Of a DNA stretch of 64,000 nucleotides, positions 22,253 through 33,939 are shown in pieces (the stretch's first letter is position 1; every line of letters starts with the position of its first letter). The translations under genes were made by a program, and so were the position numbers. The notes beneath the pieces are model-generated. The model had not been told where the DNA came from, made no database searches, and saw only the letters and a list, made by a program, of their open reading frames with translations. Source of the DNA: Ovis canadensis (Eukaryota > Chordata > Mammalia > Artiodactyla > Bovidae); assembly GCF_042477335.2 (NCBI RefSeq), contig NC_091251.1, forward strand, positions 84,397,501-84,461,500, in the 5' to 3' direction.

Positions 22253-22255
22253 TAA

Positions 22256-22820
22256 TTATTATTATACTTGCTTTTGTTCTGGGTGACTTCCCTGGAGAGT
22301 CAGATCTTGTTGGTTGCTTCTCCATTTCCCCCTTCCAGACTTCCCTTTTGTACCCACATAGGGGTGGGCAGCCTTTGCTACAATCCTCCTCTGATCAGCT
22401 GTCTATATATCTGACCAGTAATGGGAAGTAGCTGACAAGGTCTGTAAGTTATTCTGGCCTTGGAGGCTGTTGTATGCTGGCACAGTTACAAAAGGTTCTT
22501 CTGGGGTCTTTGCCTTCCCCTCAGGCTGGCGCCTGGAGAACAGGCCCCTACTCAGTCACCACGGGCCCTCAAAGGCTCCACAGAAGGGAGACATTTGTTC
22601 CTTTCCCTGGCAAGAAGTGCCACCATTTTGGAGCCAAGAACTTGTTATGATCTGAGGGAAATTTTGCACGGTCCCCACTGGGGAGGAAGGTACTCTTACC
22701 TTCTTATTATCCTTCTTCTTAGGATCTGCAGGACAAAGGCATCACTGTTGGTCTAGAAGGTAAATTTCTGTGTCTCTGTCTTGGGCTGGCAACTGCTGGG
22801 AACTTTACAAACCATTAACT
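22256..22820. other. No gene or confident repeat recognised
   Basis: Overlapping open frames at 22460-22756 have no recognised domain. Confidence 0.4.
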
Positions 22821-22825
22821 GGTCC

Positions 22826-23053
22826 CCTGTGTGTGTGTTAGCCTCTCAGTCGTGTCCAACTCTTTGTAATTCCGTGGATTCAAGCTTGCCAGGCTCCTCT
22901 GTCCATGGGATTCTCCAGGCAAAATACTACAGTGGGTAGCCATTTCCTCCTCCAGGGGATCTTCTTGAACCAGGGATTGAACCCAGGTCTCCTGTATTGT
23001 AGGCAGATTTTTTTTTTTTTTTTTTTTACCATTTGAGCTACCAGGGAAGCCCT
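22826..23053 (-). mobile_element. Bov-tA SINE, antisense, with expanded T run in the tRNA-like head
   Basis: The SINE is clear (GTCCATGGGATTCTCCAGGC, TCCAGGGGATCTTCTTGAAC, GAGCTACCAGGGAAGCCC). Where related copies read CAGATTCTTTACC, this copy has about 20 consecutive T at roughly 23008-23028. On the sense strand that is an A run within the tRNA-derived region. Confidence 0.9.
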
Positions 23054-23059
23054 AGAGAC

Positions 23060-24600
23060 CCCTAGTGAATTACTCGATTGTAACGGGACTCCAAGGGCTC
23101 TGAGAGTCACAGCTTTGCCATTAAGGTATGCATAGTAATTCAGATCTACACCAGTACCCTCACTCTTCAGGTTAGTCTTTGCCTTGGGCAAAGAGTGATG
23201 GTTTTTTTTTTTTTTTTAAATCTTAGAAATTTGCATTCTTAATTCTCCATTTCTTCCCTGCAATCTTGGATTCTTCTTGCAATTCTTGGTGATTTTGTGA
23301 GAAGTTCTTCATCCTTTCCTCTTTCTCCAGGATGCTCCTGTCCATAAGAGAGAGCCTCCTGCTCAGCACCTCTCAGTCTAACCTCTCTCTCCAGCCTGCA
23401 GCTTCCTCCTTACCTAGAAGCTAGAAGCTCCTGTCTTTCTTCTTCCGTCTCTATAGTTCCTCTAGATGGATAGATCCCATCACCCAGGCTGCAGACATGC
23501 CTATCTCTTCATAGCAACAGCAAACTCTCGTCTTTCTGCTTCAGTGAAGTGAATGAAGTGTGGGGGCAGGTCCTTAATTTCCAGTCTGTGGACAATTGAA
23601 ATGATTTATCTTAAAGATGGTATCTAAAGACAAGTCAACAAGCATTTCAGGAAAATATCTGGAGCCAGATTAAATTCATCCAAAGGCAAAAAGGTTGTTT
23701 GTTTTTGCGAGTTAAGGCTTCTTTGGCCATATATACCAAAATATTACTCATCAGTCACACTCATTTGTTTATCAGTATTAAAAATGTTCAAAAGTTTGGC
23801 AGACTGGGCTATCTTACTGCAATCTGATGAGGTATATTATATAAATTACAAGTTTCAGATATTGGTTGTGTTTTTATTAATAAGAAGGCATTGCTTATAG
23901 ACATGAATTATGGGATGTTTTAATTGTTGGAGCACTTCTTGCTAAGTCACTCAGCCTCCTTTAACATTTTTGTTATTTTACAACTGATTCTTAAATTCCC
24001 TTCTTCAATTCTTATTTTGTGTAGAATGACTTTTCTACCTATGAAGCCTTCCTTGAAAATCTTTTTTAAACTTCATGGAGTTAGGTATCAAGTCCAGTCA
24101 TGAGTGAGTGCTCAATAGCCAATTGAACTGTTGAAGGAATAACCTCAGGTTGATTTTCCATGTGGGAGAACAGGCTGTGTTCAATCTTTTTGCTCTTCAG
24201 TGGAGATACCAGTGATGATATCAATATGGGACTCCACCAGGTTTAAATATGAAAATTTAGCTGGAAGAGATGCTAGATAAGCCAAGAGAGAAATTTCTTC
24301 TTCTGTTTTTCTACTCACAGTGGGATTCTGAAACAGTTGCTGCGGGAGTTTAGATGGTTGTGATCTTATCAAAGATTATGTATAGAATATTTTTGGTTTG
24401 AATTGACATTTTTGTGAGTGCTTTCAAAAATTGGGATGGGGACTGAAAGGAGAAAAAATAGGAGAGACTGTTTTGAGATGTTTTAATTCATTCTGAAAAT
24501 TTTTAATTGGATTTGTTCATGTTCTGGGATGTTGTGGTCCTAAAATTTTTTTGTTTTTTGGTATTTGCATAATGCATGTAGTTTCTCCTCCTTGTGAACT
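23060..24600. other. No gene or confident repeat recognised
   Basis: Contains a T run at 23202-23217. The rest is AT-rich and without recognisable elements. Confidence 0.45.
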
Positions 24601-24603
24601 GAA

Positions 24604-24812
24604 CTATGCTGTGCTTAGTCATGTCTGACTCTTTGCAACCCAATGGATGGTAGCCTGCCAGGCTCCTCTGACGTGGAATTTGCCAGGCAGGAATACAGGA
24701 ATACTGGAGTGGGTTGCCATTTCCTACTATGAGGGATCTTCCTGATCCAGGGATTGAACCCATGTCCCTGGCAGACAGATTCTTTATCATTGCACCACCT
24801 GGGAGATCTGTA
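24604..24812 (-). mobile_element. Bov-tA SINE, antisense
   Basis: GTGCTTAGTCATGTCTGACTC, TACTGGAGTGGGTTGCCATT, GGATTGAACCCATGTCCCTG and CACCACCTGGGAG show the reversed SINE. A small local duplication (AGGAATACAGGAATACTGG) lies near 24690-24706. Confidence 0.87.
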
Positions 24813-24814
24813 CC

Positions 24815-25114
24815 AAATATAAACTGGTTCAAAACAACATTCTCCAGTAATGTTTTCTATCAGTGGGTCCTTCATATTACTGTTTGGATATCCTGTAGAG
24901 CTGATAGAGATGGTAATTTTGCATTGAACAATTAAAGAGGCCCTGAAGGACATTTCTTTCAAAGGCTTTATTTCTATTCCATTTTCAGTAGGGCTCGGTC
25001 ATATTCTATGGGGCACAAAAGGGAAACCAGTAAAATCGTGGATCATGATCGTGTCATGAGGAACAGTTGAAGAAACTTGCAGTTCTTTATGTGAGAGGAT
25101 AAATCTGGGAGGCC
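24815..25114. other. No feature recognised
   Basis: Flank of the BovB composite. Nothing recognisable. Confidence 0.5.
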
Positions 25115-25115
25115 T

Positions 25116-28102
25116 AATTGTTGTCTTCCACAGTTTATTGTGATCCACACAGTCAAAGGCTTTGGCATAGTCAATAAAGCAGAAATAGATATTTTTCTGG
25201 AACTCTCTTGCTGTTTCGATGATCCAGCAGATGTTGGCAATTTGATCTCTGGTTCCTCTGCCTTTTCTAAAACCAGCTTGAACATCTGGAAGTTCACGGT
25301 TCACATACTACTGAAGCCTGGCTTGGAGAATTTTGAGCATTACTTTACTAGCGTGTGAGATGAGCACAATTGTGCAGTAGTTTGAGCATTCTTTGGCATT
25401 GCCTTTCTTTGGGATTGGAATGAAAACTGACCTTTTCCAGTCCTGTGGCCACTGCTGAGTTTTCCAAATTCGCTGGCATAGTGAGTGCAGCACTTTCACA
25501 GCATCATCTTCCAGGATTTGAAATAGCTCAACTGGATTTCCATCACCTCCACTAGCTTTGTTCGTAGTGATGCTTTCTAAGGCCCACTTGACTTCACATT
25601 CCAGGATGTCGGGCTCTAGGTGAGTGATCACACCATCGTGATTATCTTGGTCATGAAGATTTTTTTTGTACAGTTCTTCTGTGTATTCTTGCCACCTCTT
25701 CTTAATATCTTCTGCTTCTGTTAGGTCCATACCATTTCTGCCCTTTATTGAGCCCATCTTTGCATGAAATGTTCCCTTGGTGTCTCTAATTTTCTTGAAG
25801 AGATCTCTAGTCTTTCCCATTCTGTTGTTTTCCTCTATTTCTTGGCATTGATTGCTGAGGAAGGCTTTCTTATCGCTCCTTGCTATTCTTTGGAACTCTG
25901 CACTCAGATGCTTATATCCTTCCTTTTTGCTTCTCTTCTTTTCACAGATATTTGTAAGGCATTCTCAGACAGCCATATTGCTTTTTTTGTATTTCTTTTC
26001 CATGAGGATGATCTTGATCCCTGTCTCCTGTACAGTGTCACGAATCTTCATCCATAGTTCATCAGGCACTCTGTCTATCAGATCTAGTCCCTTAAATCTA
26101 TTTCTCACTTCCACTGTATAATCATAAGGGATTTGACTTAGGTCATACCTGAATGGTCTAGTGGTTTTCCCTTCAATTTAAGCCTGGATTTGACAATATG
26201 GAGTTTATGATCTGAACCACAGTCAGCTCCCGGTCTTGTTTTTGCTGACTGTATAGAGCTTCTCCATCTTTGGCTGCAAAGAATATAATCAATCTGATTT
26301 TGGTGTTGACCATCTGGTGATGTCTATTTGTAGAGTCTTCTCTTGTGATGTTGGAAGAGGGTGTTTGCTATGACCAGTGCGTTCTCTTGGCAAAATTCTA
26401 TTAGCCTTTGCCCTGCTTCATTCCATACTCCAAGGCCAAATTTGCCTGTTACTCTAGTTGTTTCTTGACTTCCAACTTTTGCATTCCAGTCCCCTGTAAT
26501 GAAAAGGACATCTTTTTGGGGTGTTAGTTCTAAAAGGTCTTGTAAGTCTTCATAGACCGTTCAACATCAGCTTCTTCAGTGTTGCTGGTTGGGGCATAGG
26601 CTTGGATATGCAGGTCAGGAAGCAACAGTTAGAACTGGACATGGAACAACAGACTGTTTCCAAATAGGAAAAGGAGTACGTCAAGGCTGTATATTGTCAC
26701 CTTGCTTATTTAACTTATATGCAGAGTACATCATGCGAAACGCTGGGCTGGAAGAAGCACAAGCTGGAATCAAGATTGCTGGGAGAAATATCAATAACCT
26801 CAGATATGCGATGACACCACCCTTATGGCAGAAAGTGAAGAGGAGCTATAAAGCCTCTTGATGTAGGTGAAAGAGGAGATGAAAAAATTGGCTTAAAGCT
26901 CAACATTCAGAAAACGAGGATCATGGCATCTGGTCCCATCACTTCATGGGAAATAGATGGGGAAACAGTGGAAACAGTGGCAGACTTTACATTTTTGGGC
27001 TCCAAAATCACTGCAGATGGTGACTGCAGCCATGAATGTAAAAGACGCTTACTCCTTGGAAGAAAAGCTATGACCAACCTAGATAGCATATTCAAAAGCA
27101 GAGACATTACTTTGCCGACTAAGGAGCGTCTAGTCAAGGCTATGGTTTTTCCTGTGGTCATGTATGGATGTGAGGGTTGGACTGTGAAGAAAGCTGAGTG
27201 CCAAAGAATTGATGCTTTTGAACTGTGGTGTTGGAGAAGACTCTTGAGAGTCCCTTGGACTGCAAGGAGATCCAACCAGTCCATTCTGAAGGAGATCAAC
27301 CCTGGGATTTCTTTGGAAGGAATGATGCTAAAGCTGAAGCTCTGGTACTTTGGCCACCTCATGCGAAGAGTTGACTCATAGGAAAAGACTCTGATGCTGG
27401 GAGGGATTGGGGGCAGGAGGAGAAGGGGACGACCGAGGATGAGATGGCTGGATGGCATCACGGACTCGATGGATGTGAGTCTGAGTGAACTCCGGGAGAT
27501 GGTGATGAATAGGGAGGAGTGGCGTGCTGCGATTCATGGGGTCACAAAGAGTCGGACACGACTGAGCGACTGAACTGAACTGAACTGAGATAATATATTA
27601 AAAAGCAGAGACATTACTTTGCCAACAAAGGTCCATCTAGTGAAGGCTATGGTTTTTCCAGTTTTCATGTGTGGATGTGAGAGTTGGACTGTCAAGAATA
27701 CTAAGTGCCAAAGAACTGATGCTTTTGGACTGTGGTGTTGGAGAAGACTCTTGAGAGTCCCTTGGACTGCAAGGAGATCCAACCAGTCCATTCTAAAGGA
27801 GATCAGTCCTGGGTATTCATTGGAAGGACTGATGCTGAAGCTGAAACTCCTATACTTTGTCCACCTGATGTGAAGAGTTGACTCATTGGAGAAGACTCTG
27901 ATGCTGGGAGGGATTGGGGGCAGGAGGAGAAGGGGATGACAGAGGATGAGACGGGTGGATGGCATCACCAACTCGATGGACATGAGTTTGGGTAAACTCT
28001 GGGAGTTGGTGATGGACAGGGAGGCCTGGCATGCTGCAATTCATGGGGTCGCAAAGAGTCGGACATGACTGAGTGACTGAACTGAACTGAATTGTTGTCT
28101 TC
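25116..28102 (+). mobile_element. Composite BovB insertion: inverted 5' part, sense 3' part, second sense 3' part, single 13-bp target duplication
   Basis: AATTGTTGTCTTC at 25116-25128 and 28090-28102 bounds the whole unit. Segment 1 (25129 to about 26602) is BovB in reverse orientation, covering endonuclease (GDWNAKVGSQET, QIDYILCSQRW on the minus strand) and the first part of the reverse transcriptase. Segment 2 (about 26605-27588) is BovB in sense orientation from just past motif A to the 3' end. Segment 3 (27589-28089) is another sense BovB 3' end of a different sequence variant. The inverted and sense parts together lack about 58 nt of BovB, judged against the copy at 38880-41194. Segment 2 has one base missing inside the catalytic YADD codons (near 26808), so it is dead. 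Confidence 0.9.
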
Positions 28103-28104
28103 AG

Positions 28105-29318
28105 CTTTTGGCAGGGTTGAGACTGGCTTTCTCTGTGAAGAAGAAAGTATAGTCAGAAGATAGGAATCAAGAAGGAATGGGTTGCTTGGCAGAGTGGTGA
28201 GCTCCCCAGGTTCTAGAAATGTTCAGGTAGATGCTAATAGCTGTCAATCAGGGTAGCATATACTAGATTTGTTCATTTAGTGAGATGTTTGAAGTTCTTG
28301 GTGATGAGAAGCACCCTGATCCCATGATGCTGTGCTTCTATAAGGGGAGAAACATCACAGAGCGGTGAAATCAACACTGTTAGAATACATGGGCAAGCCT
28401 AGATGCTGACACTGTAATGGCAGGTATTTGGGGGCAGGTCTCTTGGCCTGTTTGTTCTTTAGCCTTTATTTTAACGAAGAGATTTGAATCAGTGTCATCC
28501 AGGGTTCTTTCTGGATCAACAGTTTAGGGTAATAGTTTTCCCAGCCAGCACTTTGGATAGTTGACAGTAGGCCCTAAAATATTAATGGACCAAAACCATA
28601 AGGCAGGAACAACAGAACCATATGCTTATTGAAGACAAAGACGTACTATATATGGGACTTGTATTTAAAAAGAACCTTCCTGAGACTTCTCTTGTTCCAT
28701 ACTCTAATATAGTAATGGTTTGTATGCAATAACCCATCAGTTAGCCCATTTAAAATAAAATATAATCTTGGAGGCTATGATTTTTAATTCAATTAAACTC
28801 ACCTGCATTATGGATCTATTATGAGCAAAGCATCAGGACTATAAAGATAAGTAAGAACACGCCATCTCTAGTTTCAATAAATTTAGTCTTGTGGGGATTA
28901 CAGCTGTATTAGACTAACAGTAATGCAATGTCCCAAGTTCAGTGTAAAGATACAGCATGGTTGTATACACTGATTGGTGGGATAGGGAGAGACTTGCAGA
29001 GGAGTTGGCATTCCAGTGGATTCTTAGAAGTTGAGGAGGACTTTGCCTGTTTGGAAAGGTCATTCCAGGGATAGGAATTCTTATGAGGATATACACAGAG
29101 GTTTGAAAGGCCATGGCATGCTTAGGAAATAATAGGTATCTGGTAAAGCTAAACACAAGGCCTGGGATGTGTGGTTAGTGACCAGACTGGAAAGGTGGTT
29201 TGGGACTAGTTTGGAAAGGGTCACAGATATTAAGGTACTAGTTTTAGCTTTAATCTTTAGGCCAGGGGGAGTCCTAGAAGCTTTTATGCATGACTTTGAG
29301 TCTACAGTATATAATTAT
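28105..29318. other. No gene recognised; possible old repeat
   Basis: Around 28980-29300, GGCATTCCAGTGGATTC, GGTTTGAAAGGCCATGGCATG and similar phrases resemble an ancient interspersed repeat also seen near 53700-54550. I cannot name it. Confidence 0.4.
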
Positions 29319-29321
29319 TGT

Positions 29322-29483
29322 TTATTCAGTCACTGAGTTGTGTCCAACTCTTTGTGACCCCATGGACTGCAGAATGCCAGGTTCCTCTGTCCTCCACTAT
29401 CTCCCAGAGTTTGCTAAAATTCATGTCCATCGAGTTGGTGATGCTATCTAACCATTTCATCCTCTGTGCCCTCTTCTCCTTTA
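29322..29483 (-). mobile_element. BovB 3'-end fragment, antisense
   Basis: ATTCAGTCACTGAGTTGTGTCC, CCACTATCTCCCAGAGTTTG, ATCGAGTTGGTGATGCTATC and CATTTCATCCTCTGTGCCC are the reversed BovB terminus, truncated at about 160 bp. Confidence 0.85.
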
Positions 29484-29897
29484 ATCAATTATTTTAAATT
29501 AAATTCATAATTTTAAAGAAATTGAACAGTTGAAAACTTGAGCTAGACTTTTTTAAAAAAAATCTTTAAAAATGGAGTAAAAGGGAAAGGAGATGCAAGA
29601 CAACATAAATTTGGAGGCTTTTGTAGCAATCTGGTCCCAGAATGGTAAGGGTCTGTCTTGAAGAGGATAATGAGTTTTAGGCTTGATAATCTAGGGAATG
29701 CCTGTAGGACATCCTGGTAGAGATACATGCATGAGCGTTTCCACTTGTAGACCTCAATGATGGCTGAAGCCATGCGAATACATAAAAAAAATAGAAGAAA
29801 TTGTTGTTAAAGGGGGAATGGACAAAACATGGAGTCCTTAAGAATATAAAAAGTGTGATAAGTGGGGCTTTGCCAGAGTTGTTAGAGTGGTAGAAAA

Positions 29898-30105
29898 AAG
29901 TGAAAGTGTTAGTTACTCAGTTGTGTCCTAATCTTTGCGACCCCATGGACTGTATCCCATCAGACTCCTGTCTACAGAATTCTGCAGGTAAGAATACTGG
30001 AGTGGGTTTCCATTCCCTTCTCCAGGGGTTCTTCCCAACCCAGGGATCAAACCCAGGTCTCCTGCATTTCAGGCAGATCCTCTACCATCTGAGCCACCAG
30101 GGGAG
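29898..30105 (-). mobile_element. Bov-tA SINE, antisense
   Basis: GTTACTCAGTTGTGTCC, CCCATGGACTGTATCCC, TTCTTCCCAACCCAGGGATC and GAGCCACCAGGGGAG are in reversed SINE order. Confidence 0.9.
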
Positions 30106-30398
30106 TGTGATAGGAAGAGAACCCTAAATAAAAAGATTCTGGTGATGTTTTAGGCATACAGAAAGAAAACTTGAAGATTAAAGTGTGTGATATGGGCTCT
30201 TGCTCTGTTCAGAGGGTTAGGTGTTTTGATTTTAAAGGACTCTTCTGAGATGTGACAGAGAGTTCTTGAAAGAAGACTGTTGAAACATCTATCCTGTACA
30301 TGGGTGGAAAGAGGCCTCAAGATCCAACTTTTCTTGCTTGTATTCACTGCTCACCAGGCAACCCGTGGAACTGTGATTTCATCTTAAAATGGAGCCAT

Positions 30399-30452
30399 CT
30401 GAGGTAGGTTGCAAAGAGTCGGACATGACTGAGCAACTGAACTGAACTGAGG
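30399..30452 (+). mobile_element. Very short BovB 3' stub, sense
   Basis: GCAAAGAGTCGGACATGACT followed by GAGCAACTGAACTGAACTGA is the BovB terminus. CTGAGG at 30399-30404 and 30447-30452 may be its target duplication, but it overlaps the tail motif. Confidence 0.6.
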
Positions 30453-30543
30453 CAACAGATTCATTGTGGTTCTGTGGATACAAGATTTGTTCTAGTTTTT
30501 GGACCAGGCATAACCATTATAAAATAAAAGTTGATGTCCTGAT

Positions 30544-31960
30544 TTTTGTTGTTCAGTCACTTAGTCATATCTGTGACCCCATGGACTGTAGAACACCAGG
30601 CCTCCCTGACCTTCGCCACTCCTGGAATTTACTCAAACTCATGTCCACTGAGTTGGTGATGCCATTCAACCATCTCGTCCTCTGTCATCCCTGTCTCCTC
30701 CCACCTTCAATCTTTCCTAGAATCATGGTCTTTTGCAAAGAGTCTGCTCTTCTTATCAGATAGCCAAAGTATTGAAGCTTCAGCTTCAACATCAGTCTTT
30801 CCAATGAATGTTCAGGATTGATTTCCTTTATGACTGACTGGTTTGATCTCCTTCCAGTCCATGGGACTCTTAAGAGTCTTCTCCAACACTACAGTTCAAA
30901 AGCATCAATTCTTTGGCATTTAGCCTTCTTTATGGTCACTTCTCACATCTCTACACGACTATTGGAAAAACCATAGCTTTGACTATACAGACCTTTGTTG
31001 GCAAAGTAATGTCTCTGCTTTTTAATACTCTGTCTAGGTTTGTCATAGCTTTTCTGCCAAGGAGCAAGTGTCTTTTAATTCTACGGCTGTGGTCACCATC
31101 TGCAGTGATTTTGGAACCCAAGAAAATAAAGTCTGTCACTATTTCTATTGTTTCCCCATCTATTTGCCATGAATTGATGGGACTAGATCCCATGATCTTA
31201 GTTTTTTGAATGTTGAGTTTTAAGCCAGCTTTTTCACTCTCCTCTTTAGTTCCTCTTCACTTTCTGCTGTAGGGTGGTGTCATCTGCATGAATGAGATTA
31301 TTGATATTTCTCCTGGCAGTCTTGGTTCCAGTTTGTGCTTCATCCAACCTGGCATTTCACATGAGGTACTATGCACAGAAATTAAATTAACAGGGTGACA
31401 ATATACAGCCTTGACGTACTCCTTTTCTAAGTTGGAACCAGTCCATTGTTCCATGTCCAGTTCTAACTGTTGCTTCTTGTCATGCATACAGGTTTCTCAG
31501 GAGGCAGGTAAGGTGATCTGGTAGTCCCATCTCTTTAAGAATTTTCCACAGTTTGTTGTGATCTACACAGTCAAAGGCTTTAGCATAATCTAGCATAATC
31601 AATAAAGCAGAGTGAGTGAAGTCGCTCAGTCGTGTCCGACTCTTTGTGACCCCATGGACTGTAGCCTACCAAGCTCCTCTGTCCGTGGGATTTTCCAAGC
31701 AATAGTACTGGAGTGGATTGCCATTTCCTTCTCCAGGGGATCTTCCTGACCCAGGGATCGAACCCGGGTCTCCCGCATTGTAGACAGATGCTTTACCGTC
31801 TGAGCCACCAGAAGTAGATGTTTTTCTAAAATTCTCTAGATTTTTCTATGATCTAGAGGATGTTGGCAATTTGATCTCTGGCTCCTCTGCCTTTTCTAAA
31901 TCCAGCTTGTATGTCTGGAAGTTTTTGTTCACCTACTGTTGAAGCCTAGCTTGAAGGATT
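30544..31960 (-). mobile_element. BovB LINE, antisense, split by a Bov-tA
   Basis: The element covers the 3' end back to the reverse transcriptase. On the minus strand the catalytic region reads HADD instead of YADD (near 31290), so it is inactivated. A Bov-tA at 31610-31811 interrupts it. A 10-nt tandem duplication (TAGCATAATC) lies near 31581-31600. A possible short target duplication TGATTT lies at 30540-30545 and 31962-31967. Confidence 0.88.
31610..31813 (-). mobile_element. Bov-tA SINE inside BovB, antisense
   Basis: GTCGCTCAGTCGTGTCCGAC, TACTGGAGTGGATTGCC, GATCGAACCCGGGTCTCC and GAGCCACCAG are well conserved, with CpGs retained, suggesting a fairly recent copy. It interrupts BovB between ATAAAGCAG and AAGTAGATG. 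Confidence 0.92.
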
Positions 31961-31969
31961 TTGATTTAT

Positions 31970-32750
31970 CATGTATATTATTGTTGGAAAAGCACATAGA
32001 TGTCATGCAGTCAAGACACAGCCCTGTCCCCAAGATTTCATATCACCCTGGGTTGTAGAGTTTGGTAGTACGGTGCTGGACCTGAACTCAGGGCCAAGTA
32101 CTCTTTTTGTATTTTCTATGCCTCTCTGCCTTTCAGCCTCTGGCTTAATTAGAGTGACTAGTCCTCAAGAATTTGAGCATGTCTAAGTAGAATTTGAATA
32201 TTGTATTCTTAAACTTCAAAGACCTGAAATAGTTTTTGGATTTTGGCGGCTACACTAGGATGCACCAGTAAGTAAGATTTCACTTGAAGCTGTCATCCTC
32301 TTTCATGTTTTAGAGCATTCGAATGATCCTGGTTAACGCAGGAAGGAAATCTAGCTCCCTGTGACTCTCATCTGATGAGAGTAGCTCTGTACCCTGAAAG
32401 GACCTGCCTGAAGTAGGCACAGGTGTCTCAAGAGGCACAGTTCTCTGGTGAAAGTGATCAGCACACAGCCTGCTCTGACATCAGGGCTTTGTTTCACCAG
32501 ACTTTGCAACATGGTGCCCACAAAGCGCGTGAATAAAAACATCATGTTCTGTGCCTCAAAATCCTGCTCTCATAGTCCTTGTTTGCTTTGCTAATTAAGA
32601 GACTTTCACAACTCCCTCTTGACCTAAATGTATAAAATATTGCATGTTGTTTTGGCTCTTCTAAATAGCTTTTGTTTGGCACATTTTGAATTTATAAGGT
32701 CAAATGTAATTATCTCCAGATACCGAAGTCTCCATTAGGAATAATTTCAA
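31970..32750. other. No gene or confident repeat recognised
   Basis: Short frames on both strands without family resemblance. Confidence 0.4.
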
Positions 32751-32753
32751 AGA

Positions 32754-32822
32754 CAGAGGAGCCTGGCAGGCGGCAGTCCATGGGCTTGCAAGAGTTGGAC
32801 ACAACTTATCAACTAAACTAGC
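32754..32822 (+). mobile_element. Bov-A-type SINE 3' fragment, sense
   Basis: AGACAGAGGAGCCTGGCAGG, GCAGTCCATGGGCTTGC and GAGTTGGACACAACTTATC represent only the 3' part of the SINE body. Confidence 0.72.
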
Positions 32823-32824
32823 AA

Positions 32825-33730
32825 AGAGCAGTACATCTCAAAATGCACTTACGTGTCTCCAGCCTCTGCAGCTTTCAAAAGTGCTTAGATTTCTAAATTG
32901 ACCTTGATTCTGGATGGATAAACGGGGGGAAGTTTGAGGGAGTAGTTGGGCTGGGTCGGCTACTTATGCTGAGGGCGAGGAGATTACAAAAAACAAAAAA
33001 TCAGCAAACCTTTTAGATGAACCTTTCATAGCTGTGTTTTAAGATTAGTATTCAGGTCTGCCATATGGAGCCAGATCTCTGGCTGTCATGAAGAAACAGT
33101 TTGGCCTTGTGTAATGTTGCCCTGATGTGTGATGCTAATCACCATGGGGAAGCCTAGTGCAGATGGCCTCCCAGCTTCAGCACACAGGCCCTCTGGGTAT
33201 GGATTCTGTGCAGCAGAGTTATGTAGGCATGTAAGTGGGTGGAAACTTTCTTAATGTGTCACAATAATAACAAAGCAGAATCCACTGCTGTTCAGTTTCC
33301 CCTAGAACTTCAGCCCACGCAGCAGCCTACTTGGTTCACAGTCCTATGTGAATGCTAGACAATTAGCAGCTGATAATGAAGAATGCCATGGGAACCAGTG
33401 GGAAAATAATAGCTTACTCCAAGGATATAATGAAATGAAATTAGCACAGACAGTAAAACAGACAATTTATGGTGGTTTTTTTTTCTCTTTGTAATTAAAA
33501 AGAACCAGTAAATACTTCTAGTAGAGAAATCTGAGAATCGATTAGAATCCCATCTGTTTTATTCAGAAATTAATTCCAAGGAGGCTTCTTAACATCCACT
33601 AAGGAACAAGAATAGGTAAAATGTGCCTAGTTTATTTGAATACGATGATAATTTTGTTCAAGTGTTGTTACTTAAATGGTTGTCAAGAGTGGTCTGAACT
33701 TTAAAAAAGGACACAAAGAGTAGATAAGTA
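32825..33730. other. No gene or confident repeat recognised
   Basis: Nothing recognisable beyond a short T run near 33478. Confidence 0.45.
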
Positions 33731-33732
33731 GG

Positions 33733-33938
33733 TTTTGTTTTACTTGCTAAGTCTTGTCCAGCTCACCTGTGATCCCATGGACTGTAGTCTCCTCTATCCA
33801 TGGGATTTCCCAGGCACAAATTACTGGAGTGGGTTGCTGTTTCCTTCTCCAGGGAATCTTACTGACCCAGGGATTGAACCTGTGTCTGCTGCATTGGCAG
33901 GCAGATGCTTCTCTGCTGAACTTCCAGGGAAGCACCAA
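33733..33938 (-). mobile_element. Bov-tA SINE, antisense
   Basis: TTGCTAAGTCTTGTCCAGC, TACTGGAGTGGGTTGCTG, GACCCAGGGATTGAACCTG and CTTCCAGGGAAGC are in reversed SINE order. Confidence 0.88.
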
Positions 33939-33939
33939 T

